A stretch of DNA of 64,000 bases from Cheiracanthium punctorium (Eukaryota; Arthropoda; Arachnida; Araneae; Cheiracanthiidae), in contig JAWZYV010000707.1 in the NCBI GenBank assembly GCA_038373885.1, forward strand, positions 496,001-560,000, written 5' to 3'. A model generated the notes under the pieces. That model was not told where the DNA came from. It worked only from the letters and a program-made list of their open reading frames with translations, and made no database searches. The translations under genes and the position numbers were made by a program. This document shows, one piece after another, positions 37,955-51,200 of this stretch (its first letter is position 1; each line of letters begins with the position of its first letter).

Positions 37955-40900
37955 ACAGCTTCTCAGTATTTCATACAAGCATTTCTGAACTCCTTTTTAA
38001 CTGATTTGTTTATAAGCCATTTCAGGGCCTGACAATAACTATTTTGTATCCAAGGCACTTTTCAAAATTTTGTGCTTCTATATATAGTTTCTCAATTTTT
38101 GTGCATCCATACAAGGTGTGGCTATTAAACAACGAGACTGATGCTGTAAAACATTTTGTTTTGATTTCATGCATATTTGCTTATTATCTTCAATATACAT
38201 CCCTTTTTTATCCCTACAACGTTCCATTCGAATTTTCCATTATTCAAAACAGATATGGGAATCTTCATCGGTCAGCTCCTTCAGGAGGCTTGCCGCTTTC
38301 TCTTTCACAGCTTTAATGGACTCAAATCTTGTTCTTTTTTATGCAAATTTCACCTTAGGAAGCAGTTAGGAGTCTCAGAGTGCAAGATCTGGAGAGTAAA
38401 AGGAATGATCTAACACTGCGATGCTGAACTTAGTTAGAAACCGCTTGACGAACAGTGCGGAATGAGCCAGTTCATTGCCATGGGTGGGAAACCCATAACT
38501 TGTCATTCCGCAATTCGGGCTGTTTTTTCATTATTTTTCATGGAGTTCAGTAAGAATGTGGCAGTACTAATATAAATTAATAATGTGTAGTTGCACAAAA
38601 TTTTAATTTTTCAAAATTGTAATCCATTTTTGACATGATAGGGTGAGCAAAGCATGAATCATCTTGAGTTTCTTCTCAGCCATCTTGAAAATGCTTAAAG
38701 CACTCAAAAACATATGCACGCAATAGACATTCATTACCACACACTTCTTTTATTAAATTAGAAGTTTCAGTAGCAGTTTTTCTAAGTTTCATGTGAAATT
38801 TCACACTGATTTGTTTTTCTGTTGTTACATTTAACATTTTTTCCGGCAAATCAAAGTAACATTTCTAATGCTAACACAGGCTACTTCTATATGCTTTTGT
38901 TTACAGAAACGAGAAGCACTGCATTCAAAATAGAAGGCTTCACGAAAAGCAGTTGTCGGTCCCCGAAGCTTGGCTCTTATGCACTTCTTCTGTAACTGTG
39001 CCAGTCTCATATATTAATAGCCACACCTTGTAGACAGCTTTAAACTCACTTTTTTGAGCTATTTCTGATTCATTATTTTCTTACTATTTCTGCATGTGTG
39101 CCCAGGACACAAAGCTCCAAGTGCCTGTTAGATAATCTGGGTCTGAACCAGATGGCTGAGTGAAGTTCACTATTGGCAATAGAGTCACAATGAATAGATA
39201 TTTTTTAGTTTTGATTTAATTATCTAGGCAGCACCAGAATTCTGATTCTGTTTATGAACCCATAAGATGTCCCATTAACATTTACTTCCTCATTTAGATC
39301 ATTGTCAGTTGTTTGTTTGATATCTGTTTGCGAAAAACTGCTTGATTGATGATAATGACAGCAATGAAATTTCACAAGCGGATATTCAGTAGTGTGGCAT
39401 CTTAAAACATGATTTTTATTAATGTTTATTAGAACATATCTTTATTTTTTTATGCTGAAAGATTGTTTTTTTTCCGAAAAGTAATTGGGATTTTTTTATT
39501 TTTATATAAATGGCATTGAAAAGACAGTTATTAGGATTAAAATTTTCATTTTATCTTTTTATTCAACATTGAAGGGGAAAAGAAAAAAAAACTTTTTTAG
39601 ATAAGATCACAAAAAGACGTAAGGGGACTTGAACAGTCACACTCATATATACTCCTTTTGTTAGTGATGCAATTTATGTCCTGTAAAGCTGAATGAACAT
39701 AAGAATTATCCTTTATTTGTTTTTGAAGAGGATAAGTCATATTTATGTATGCATATGAATAAAAGTGCTTGTTTACATTTTAAGATTGTGTGTTGCTAAA
39801 TGTATTTTTCTTTTTTCTGTAGCAAAAATTAATTTAAAAAAATTTGATCAGTCTTCTGTAGTAGTACAAGGTAGTCCTTTAGAATTAAACTGCCAAGCAG
39901 AAGGAGGTCCTATGCCCCAAATAAAGTGGTACAGAGGTATAACTTTTTTGTTAACGTCTTTTAAAAATTTGATGAAATAAGTAATATCAATGCATTTTTG
40001 GTACTTTTTTACACTGCTGGCCACCCAAATTGCAACACCAAGAAAAACAAGAGATATCACAACAAAATTTATTGTGTAGATAACATGTTGACCAAGTAAC
40101 AAATGATTAAATTTACAGCATTCTATGAAGCGTGGTTCCTGCCAAAATCAGTACCCAGAGTAGCCGCCGTTGTTGGAGATCACAGCTGCCACACGCCTCG
40201 GCATTGATTCAAAGAGACTTTGAATGTGTTCTTGGGGTACAGCAGACCAAGCAGCTTCCACACGTTGCCAAAGTTGATCTGGTGTGACAGCTGGGGATGA
40301 ACTCTGGGTCAGTCGTTGAGCAACCATGGACCACATGTTTTCTATCGGCGAAAGATCCGGAGAGCGCGCCGGCCAGGGAAGCAATTCAATCTGGTGATTG
40401 ACGAAGAACCCTTGGACAATGCGTGCCACGTGTGGCCGTGCATTATCCTGCTGAAATATGGCTGTTGGCAAGCCCTGAAGGTAAGAAAGGACAACTGGCT
40501 CCAACACCTCGGAGATGTAGCGCTGGCTGGTTAAAGTACCGGCAATGCGTACTAGAGGAGTGCGAGAGAGATATCCGATACCGCCCCATACCATAATACC
40601 CGGTGCAGGACCAGTGTGACGGTGCATAATGCAGCTGTTCAGCATCCTCTCTCCACGGTGTCTCCAGACTCGAATCCGACCGTCGTGGTGTTGCATACAG
40701 AAGCGTGACTCGTCAGTAAAGAGAATTTCATTCCATTCTGTCGTCCACATCCTTCTTTCATCGCACCATTGGCGGCGGAGACGTCTGTGGTTCCGCGTCA
40801 GAGGTAGACAAAGCAACGGACGTCTTGCGAACAGACCATTCTGCTGTAAACGACGTCGAATGGTACGCGCAGACACTGGATGATGCGTTACAGACTGAAT

Positions 40901-43900
40901 CTGCTGTGATATGGTTCGTGATGTGACTGAGCGGTCCGTCACTGCCATGCGTACAATCTGCCTGTCATCACGTGACGTGGTGCACTGAGGTCGATGCGGT
41001 CGATCACGTCTGTCCGTCGTACCCTCCTGCACCCAACGATCACATATCCGCATCACAGTTGTTTGGTTTCGTCCAATACGACGACCGATTTCCCTGAAAG
41101 ATAACCCACAATCTCGGTATGCCACTATCCTTCCTCTGTCAAACTCGGATACTTGATCAAAAGATGATCGTTGTTTCCTACGAGGCATAATTTATCGTTT
41201 TTTTGAAAAAAAAGCAAGAAAAACACAATTGCTGTACTTGAAACCGTCGAAATCTCCAAGCCTTAAATAGCGCTTTGAGGTGGCGCCACAGGCGCGCTTG
41301 ATGTGCGTCTGCGCTGAAATTCTAATCATTTGCATATCTCACCTCAGCTAATGCATGTTGTAAATTTCATATTATTTGCATGCTTCCTTCAGGGTGTTGC
41401 ATTTACGATGGCCAGCAGTGTATTATAAGCACTACCATCATTTTCTTACCAATTTGGAATATTTTCAAAAATTAACCGAGAAAAGTAATAGGATATAATC
41501 ACACAATAATTTGAGGATGATTCTTTTTGTTGGCATAAAGATAATGAGATTTCACAGAATGCCATAATTAAATATCCTTTAGGTTAGGGATTTAACAGAT
41601 GGTGATTTTGCCTGATACCGGATATCAAATTTCCAAAGCTCCTTTGGTTGCTGGATATGGATATCCGGTACTAAACATGTTGTATTTAGTTATCAAGTAT
41701 GTTTTTTCAATTTTTTCATATAATGACATCATAACAATAAATTGCAAACATGTTTCACACATCATTAAAGTATTTTTTAATAATCTTATATAATAAACTC
41801 CGAGAGTAAACAAAGTTCACAGCTGGCTGGTTGGCTATGTATGTATGTATGTTTGTGACCTCCGATCTTCTTATGCATGTGTCTTTCAATTGCATAGCGC
41901 CTAGACAGGTGGTCGCAGACCTATGCAATTTTGTATACAGCTTCCCTAGGACATGTCCTAACACACCTCGGAGTGATTTTTTCAAAATTCGAATGAGAAA
42001 ATGTTTTATTTTATGTTTTATGCGATTTTTGGCATTTTTTCTCACGTAATATGTAATAATGCCGGTAATTATAGTTGCAATAAAGTAATGTTTGCATCAT
42101 TGGACAGAGGAGAGAATTTCCTTTCAAAAACAGTTTGTTCTGACAATGTAACACAATTTACAGATTTTTAGTAAATTTTTAAAGAAAGATCACTTTTGAC
42201 GAAAGCCTTCCTAAAATAATTTTAAAACTGTTGCATCTTGAATTCCACCTGTCATACCTTTTTATATTTTGGGAAATGACGGAGCATTGATTTCACCCTC
42301 TTTTAAAAGAAACATAGGGGGGAAAATATAAAATAGGAGACATTTTTACGAATTTTTAAGTAAAAGTAGAATTGAATATACAGCTGTTGCTGCAAGATTT
42401 CGTTTGACATTAAGCTTGCAATTTTTGCCATCATGGGAACTGAAGATGATTGCCAGTAGACAGTTGAAAAAAAAATAAAATTACTTTAAAATAACTGAAT
42501 TTTTTTATGTGAAATCTACGTCATTTTGATGTAGCGAGTTTAAAACCCCTTTCGGAACTCAATCAGAATAACGGACTCACAAGCAAAACATACGCTACAC
42601 ACGAAATAATTCCATATTTTATATTGCGTTGCCAGGAAAAGAATTGAATGCTGTTTTTTGAACAATGAATTATCGAGAATTATTTTCAATTGAGTTTTTA
42701 AATGGAACACGTTTTCGAATTGCCAGGAATATTTTGGGGTGCTAAATATGCCAATCTAACAAGAATTATGCATAAAAATGTATGGAGAACTGTTTTAATG
42801 GCAACCATAATGTAAAATGATTATCGTTTATGCTGATGCGCGTAAATTGCAAAGAATCACAAAACAATAAGACAACACTCATGGCAAATATCTAAAATGT
42901 TTCCTTAAATTAAGCATCAAAGAGGGAAAAAAGAAAATATGTAGTATTGGTATCAGTAAAAGATAGTAAAGTAATAGTTAGTAGATGTGCTAGGCCAATA
43001 TTGATCAAAGCACAATATACCGCATTAATAAATATTTCGGGAAACTAAAATATTTATTAATGCGGCATTAAACGAAAAGTGTTCTATTTGTTTTTCAACA
43101 GCTGTCTTACAGCACAGCTGACTAAACATTAAGTAATAGGACGTCACGTCAATATATCCTATAGTATTTCAACATGAAAGACTGTACCTGAACTTTTTTT
43201 TTTTCTTAGAGATTCTGTTTTGTCACAAGTAGTTATAACAACATTTTAGGAAAATGTTCTCTTCTTGCTTTGTCAAGAGCAGGTACATGGCTATTTAATT
43301 ATAAAATAAAATGGTTTTCCACATCATGTAGTATCTAAGGTATTAATGGTATATCTTAAAAAAGAGCATGATGTAGAAATGAGACATTTTCAAAGTTAGG
43401 GATTTTCACTGCAAACCGTCAAGCTTTTATTTTTCTCATTGCAAATGACACCGACATAGTTTTTTGTGTCATAATACCACAGTGGTCTCAGGTCAGTACT
43501 TATACTAACTTTACGAATAACTAGTGAGTAACTTTACAGCAAGAGTCAAATCATTTTGCTTATTGTTATATTCCACATCACTGGAATCAGTTCGAATTAT
43601 ACATGTACGAAAAATATTCCTTCCCTACCGTGTGGAGAATGAGTACACAGCTACTTAACTTATAATTTATAAAAACTAAATATCTTTACATATGTGTACA
43701 TAAAAAATGTTACTTAAAATGTAAAAAGTTAAAATATTCTTTTTATGTGTGCACTACTGACAGAAGTGAATAAATTGTAACCATGACACATTTATTAATG
43801 TATCTATAATTGCAGATTATTTTCACAAAGAAATTCATACTATATTTATTTATTTAAGAATAAGATATCTATTTTGATAAGATACATATGATATTGCGTT

Positions 43901-46900
43901 ATTTTTTTCCAAACATGGGTTTAATGCCTTTATTTCTGTTTCAATAATTTACTATTACAGTAGAAGACCCAAAATCCACACAGCTTGGTTCCAGACCTCG
44001 TGTGGATTTTAGAATTTTGCAGATTTTAGCTCATAACAGGGAAGTTATTGTATTTCCCTCCACCACCACTCATAAAACAATAAGATACAGTAAAAAAACA
44101 AGGGAAACAAATCATATTACTTATATTATAATCAAAATCATGATATAAAAATACAGAGGAATAATACAATATACAAAATTATGAGTTACTTATTTAAATA
44201 TGTATTGAATAACTGTTTAAGAATTAGGATGTTCAAATTATAGAGGTTTTTTTTTTGTTGTTGTTGTATACTGTTATTATTTGCTGGGTCATTCCACGTC
44301 AGATCAAACAGTGCAGTTCACCACACCAACTCTGATTTTTCTCAAATTTTATATAGAGGATTTATGGGCTAAGATATCAACAAATCTCAATTTTGAAGGT
44401 TCTACGATAGTTAATTACCGAGAAATTAATTGTGCAAATTTTTAAGTTTTCTGTAAGATGGGCCAACTTTTTTCTCAATTCCTTAAATAACTCCTTGCCT
44501 GTAAAAGTTACTGTAGGGAAAATTTGTTCCTAGGAGTAACTTTTTACGCTGATTCCAAAAATGTTATCGAAATTTGCATATCTTCTGTGGTTTACGCATG
44601 AGCATCGCATTTGCTAAAAAACATCATGAATTTTTTTTGGCATGTCTGATCACAGACACATGTTTTTAATTTTTATATGTTATTAAGGTGGAATAATCCT
44701 ACATCCCAAAAAAATTTCATCTTGGCTTTCTGCTCAGGAGCAGAGAACAAAAATTGTATGTTTGTACATATATATGAGGAGTTTCATATGCAACATTTAT
44801 ATTGAAGATGAGAAAATTCAGTAGCATTAGTCAATTTTCCTATGTCTTTTAAATTGATATCAGAAGTTTAACTACTACTCCAGGCATTTACAAAAACTAG
44901 AAAATATATCAAAGTGCTTGCATCGGAAAACGTAAAACAAACAAACAACAAAAAGTGCATGTAAAACAATGTTAAATTAAAAAGAATTCTAAAGTTAAAA
45001 TTTAGAATGATTTTTAATTTAACCCTGTTGTTTTTGGCAGTCATCCATCAGCCAATAAATCTTTGGAATTCTGTATGATATTGAACTCAAAAGAAAGAAC
45101 AATGTTTAATAAAGCATATGTATGTATATATATATTAGGTTTACCGGAAAGTTCTATCCGTTTTCCGTATGTTAATATTTTGCCTTGCCAAAACTACTGA
45201 AGCTAATAACACGAAATTTAGCATGAGTGGGATTTTATAGCGTAGGTGCTAGATTACAGAGTATTTTCCAAAATTCGTAATTTATGGAGGATAAAGGCCC
45301 AAAATGTTGTTTTCACATATTCTGCGGGATCTCAAAGAAGAAAAGAGATATCGATAAAATTCTTGCTGTAAAATACGCAACACTCAAGAATTCCTAAAAA
45401 TGGATTTCAGAACATTTCGAATATAATCTTCCTAGGAGGGTAGACGTAAAAGTTTGCCGTAAATAACTGGTTACATGACATTTATTCTGCAATATATCAC
45501 CAAATGAGCAATTTGACAATGTGCCTGACATTGGTATGCTACTTGTAATAATAAAAATTTAATACAGTATACAGTAAAACCTATTTCAAATTGCTGTATC
45601 CATCCACAAAACTAGCCAAAGCACAATTTTTTTCGCATTTTTTGGGGGGTAAATAAGTACTGTAACTTAAGGAATTCAATTCTTTCAATAAAATTTGTTC
45701 CTTCTATTGACTTGAATGCCATATAGAATTCCAAAGATTTATTGGCTGATGGATGACTGCCAAAAACAACAGGGTTAAATTAAAAGTAATTCAAAATTTT
45801 AACTTTAGAATTCTTTTTAATTTAACACTGCGTGTGACATGCATTTTTTGTTGTTTGTTTGTTTTACGTTTTCCGATGCAAGCACTTTTATGTATTTTCC
45901 AGTTTTTGCAAATGCCTGGAGTAGTAGTTAAATTTCTGATATCAATTTAAAAGACATAATAAAATTGACTAACGCTTCTGAATTTTTTCATGTTTAATAT
46001 AAATGTTGCATATGAAACTCCTCATATATAGGTACATACGTACAATTTTTTTTCTCTGCTCCTGAGCAGAAAACCAAGATGAAATTTTTTTGGGATGTAG
46101 GGTTATTCCATCTTAACAACATATAAAAATTTAAAACATATGTCTGTGATCAGACATGACAAAAAAAATTCATGATGTTTTTTAGCAAATGCGATGCTCA
46201 TGCGTAAACCACAGAAGATGCTCAAATTTCGATAACATTTTTGGAATCAGCGTAAAAAGTTACTCTTAGAAACAAAGTTTCACTTCAGCAACTTTTACAG
46301 GTAAGGAGTTATTTAAGGAATTGAGAAAAAAGTTGGCGCACCTTGCAGAAAACTTAAAAATTTGCATACTTAATTTCTTGGTAATTAACTATCGTAGAAA
46401 CTTAAGATTGAGATTTGTTGATATCTTACCCCATAAATCCTCTATATAAAATTTGAGGAAAATCTAAGTTGGTGTGGTGAACTTTTTCCAGTTTTGTGTT
46501 TGATTTGACGTGGAATGACCCTGCTGTTCTGTAACACAGCTTTGCTGCTCTGCAAACATGGGATATTTCTTTCTCAGAGCAAAACCTTCATTAAATGTTA
46601 TTTTTTCAATCTTTGGATCATCCTCATTTCTCAGTATGTCAGAGTTTGTATCATTTGAATGTAATTAAATGTCAATTATGTTCCTGTCAGTCATCTGAAG
46701 GCTAACAATGTAACCACCAGAGTTCACAAATTCTAAAAATCATTTCTTTTTTCAAGTGGGAGCTGCTTATTTAGTTTCTACTTTGAGGTTATCCTGCAGT
46801 TTTCTGAAGTGCAGCTGGCATGGCAAAAGTTAAATTACTTTTAGAGATTGATAAATAAAAAGTAAATCTCTTTTAAATATTTATAATGAAATTACGCTTT

Positions 46901-48210
46901 CTTTTGTAGTTTTATACAGAATTTTTAAGGTTATGCATTAAATTTCTTTAATTAAAAAAATATTCATTTTTAAATTACAAGTTAAAAAACGAAAATAGAT
47001 CTGTTTAATTCTTTAGCTTCTAAACTATATGACCATTCTTTCACAATACAAAAATTTACATGGCACCATTAGGGGGAAAAATAGATTGGGGGCAAATTCA
47101 TAAAAAAAATTCATTTCAAACATTAGTTTCCAAATTTTAGGACAATTTCACATTTTTACTCTTGATTTCAACATGCACATACACATAAAAAGAAAGATTA
47201 GTCAAAGTACTTTATGCATGGAGTGATAATCATACACAATACTGTAGTAGTAACTAAAACAACTATTTTAAACTAGTAAAATACCGTGTTATAACATGGC
47301 TGTCTGCACAAGCAGCCGTGTTATAATTTTCGTTGATAAATTTTTCACAAACACATTTTAAATGTACATATTTTAAGTAGACTTAACTTTAAAAATCAAT
47401 TGAAACTTTCAGAAAATCATAAATGAATTTAAATAGCTCATTCTATTAAAGTAGTATTGTATCTACAGGCTTTTCTCACTGCTTTTAAAAATGCTGTTAC
47501 ACTTTTGTATAGCAATCGGTTGGCTTTGTTTGTTTCATATACTTGTCTCTGTTCTGATGCTGCTAGTGCCATTTTTTCGTCTCCGCTGGTCATAATGCTG
47601 CATGTTTCCAGGCCATTAGCAAGCTTAGTAATATGGCTGCTTCGAGCCACTATCCAAGCCACATTTTTTTTTCCTTTTTGTGCTTTACTGCCAACTGACC
47701 ATGGGCACCCTTCAATAGCTCTTCATTTTTGTTGGAATAAAATCGCTTTTCACATGCCATCAGTGGAGTATACTTGCCAAGGAATTTGTTCTACTCGAAG
47801 TGAAATGGTGACAGACTGTTAGCTGGGAAGATCCGGCCCATGTAGGCTGTCAGTTTGGCTGAGGTAAGGAATGAGGAATGAGCAATTGTTCCACTTCCAA
47901 CTAAATTCTTGGTGAGCTGTTCTTAATTTCATTACAAAATGAATCTCCAAGGCAGCAAGGTATGACACCCAGACTGGAGTTTCTTCCTTTCCGATCTATA
48001 ATATAGTCCAGTTGTATGAACACCCATGATTAAAATTTAATGTCATTTGGACAGGGGTTTTTTTTTTTGGGGGGGGGGACACTCACCCAACAATCATCTA
48101 TCAAGTTATTCATCATGAGATTTCTTATGCTATGTGTATTGCTGTTGTTTAACAAAATATAGTTGTTGATAAGGTCTTATGGACGTTCCTGTATCCCCTC
48201 CTTTACTTTT

Positions 48211-48252
<42 letters not shown>

Positions 48253-51200
48253 CCCCTTTTATTTGACAACTACCCCCCCCCCCTCCCCTTTTTCAAAATT
48301 CATTGACAGTTATGTTTTTTTTTTTTTTTTTTAACTTTATCAAACAACCATCTACACAATTGTCTATCATTTTTTACATTTTCTTTCTCCCTGGATCTCT
48401 ATTCACACTTCAATAGAGTAACTAAATAACTTATATTTTTATTTGTCATTCAGTAATTTTCATGCTAGACTTTTTTTTAAACTCATTTATTTATTTATAT
48501 TTTGACCAAGATCATTCTATCCTTGTTAATTTGATCTGAATTTGGAAATACTTTTATGAATTGTACCCATGATGTAATCTTTTTACTTTTCTAAAATGAG
48601 GTAAACAAAAAGTATGTGTCAAAATCATGTTCTAGGCAGATAACTCTCAAGTAGCTTTGCCTTAATACACAATACACAAAATCAAGTTCAGTTTTGGTTA
48701 CAATTAACTTTGGTTATAATTTTGGTTGAATTAACTGTGCTTCCTCACGGACAACCCCCTAGGTGAAAAGTAAAGCATAAAATTTTGATTGTTTGTTTCC
48801 TGACAAGTGTTGTTGAGTTAATGAAGTGTTTCTTACATCCGGGTGTACAAGTGGTTAAATGTTTCATTTTTAAATTTAACGCATTGTGATCACAATGCTC
48901 AGACATGTTCTTAATTATTAAGTTGTACGAACATTTGTGAATTTCATTGTATTTCCTCTATATTAAATGGCCAAGGATTCAATAAAATGCATTTTTTGCA
49001 AATACATTTATACCTGTTTGTTTCATCTTTCACACACTCCAGGTGGGCATTGCAAAACCTTGTTTGTAAAGTTAGCAAATTTGTTTTTCCTATTAAGAGT
49101 TTAGTGTAAGTTGCTAAATTTTTTGTCTCAAAAAACAACAGTGGTTGATCAGGATAGATATTTGAAACTGGCACATCTTTTTACAGAATCAGATTCTGCC
49201 AATCTATCCACTAGAGCCCTACAGGACGCATATTTATGAAATTTAGATAGTAGTTTTTGTGTTGAGACACCGAAAACAGGATTTTAAAGTTATTGTCTTT
49301 CTTGAAAACTTACGGAAGGGGACAAAGATGGGGAGAGGGGATATTTCATTCCTTGATATAATCCTAGGGTCTCCTACCTTGACAATTAATGTCTGTATTT
49401 TTCCTGAACTGTAAAACTTCACATTTTGTTTGAATAACCGATTTCCATAAGCTAATTATTGACAACATAAACTGAATTATAATTTTCTATTAACAGTGTT
49501 TCAATTCACCTACGTCTTTGTGTGTGCATGTGTATGTATAAATAAATCATTTTGAAGGAAGATTTCTACACTTTGGCAGCTTGTTGCATTCTGCCACTGG
49601 GTCACTGTAATTTTATTAAATAAAGATACTGAGATGTTCTTTCAAATGGTAATAAATTTATTCCTGCTGACAAATGGTTGAGTGGATAAGATATTGAACA
49701 TTAGCAGATGATTAAAGTATGAAGACTGATCTATGACATGGATGTTGAATACACGTTGGAACACCTTAAAAAAGTCCTACACCGAAAACACCCCTCCTTT
49801 AAGCAGATATCCCTTGTACGGCTGTGCCTTTTAGCACAAAACATTAAATTTATGCCTAAAGCTTTTAAAACAACTTTTAATTTTGTGAGTGTTTGAAGAG
49901 CAGTTATTTTTTAAAAAGTTACGATTCTTATAATTAGGTATTATATGACTAGCTGCTTCCAGTGACCATTTGGTTCGCCATCTTAATAAATCTTATTCGG
50001 AGAGAATCCTGTTCCTCACCGGCTTCCTTGACACTGAAATCTCTCAGATTCTGAATGGAATTGAAAATTAAGATGGTTACAAACAGGAGCAGCCCTACAT
50101 TAAGTGTCACCCCCTGCTAATATAAAAAAGACTCCCCTTTTTATGCTCTTAGTTTTTGAGTTCGAAATGAAGTCCCTTTGAAGCAGGCGCCCAGAGGTGG
50201 TGCTTACTACTGTGTCAGGCCGCCCCTGGTTACAAAAATAAGATGGTTAAATGTTAAAAACCTACAAAATGGAATAAATTATTTTCATCCTATATTAATT
50301 CTGAAGAGCTTCTAGATATATTGGCCTGTATCAAAAAACGGAAAGGGGGGAAAAAAAAAGTAAGAAAATCTTAAACACTTCCAGATTTTAAAAACGCACT
50401 AAAGTGTTTTATATTAAAAGCGTATTATAATCCATAGGTCTTCCCTGTTTTTGTTCCTTATTTCATTAAATTGGAAAGTATATCATTATTCATGAGTGTG
50501 ATTAAACAAAATTAAAATTGATATTCTAACATCCTTTTTCTGGATGTAATACATTAGAAATAGATGGAGAAAAGCTGTGCAGAAAAATGCACAATTCCAA
50601 CTGAATGAAAATTTCAAAAACTTATTCCCAGTTGTATTCATAATCCCAGTAGCAGACGATGGAATTACGATAAATTGCGCTAAGCGTTAGAATCATCTCC
50701 TCAAAATCGCACATCAACCATTTTATTTTTCGCCAAATTAAAAAGTTGCACATTTTAGTCTCGGAAAATTTCTAAATCCTATTTTTCTTTTGAGTATAAA
50801 ACATTTCATTCCTGCTGTGATTTTACATGCACATGATATTTTAATCGAAAAACAACCTTACAAATAATCTAAACCAAAAAAATCATTATTCTTTTACTTT
50901 TACTTCAAGAGTCTATCATTTAATAAAGCCAAAAATGGCAACCTAGATATGCTGTATTCTCTCTTTTTCCACTCCAGGGTTACAATTGCGAAATGGCGGA
51001 GCAAAAATTAGCCTTTTGCTACATGTTTTTTATTGATATCTCCTAAAGTAATTCGAATTTCGAAAAAATTGCTTCGAGGTATGTCAGGACCCATCCTGGA
51101 GAATTTCCATACAAAATTTGGTAGGTCTATGATCACCCTTTTCGGAGCTAGGCGAGACGCAGACAAACTAACCACCAACTGACTGACATTTTACACTTTG

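Larger units (their letters stand above)
26556..39822 (+). other. Intron 4 (13.3 kb)
   Basis: It contains five main insertions at 26573-26733, 28524-29214, 29461-35144 (with nested elements), 36131-37921 and 38112-39030. In 26734-28523 I see only AT-rich sequence, an A tract near 27585 and a less AT-rich unassigned block at about 28020-28500. In 35145-36130, 37922-38111 and 39031-39822 I see nothing beyond AT-rich sequence and a (TA)n run at 37922-37949. Confidence 0.7.

Noticed and set aside
40316..40883. Plus-strand frames inside the Tc1 element
   Set aside because: They are opposite-strand shadows of the intact minus-strand transposase.
47457..47822. A 121-codon plus-strand frame
   Set aside because: It is the opposite strand of the more protein-like minus-strand frame at 47438-47662 and has no recognisable domain.
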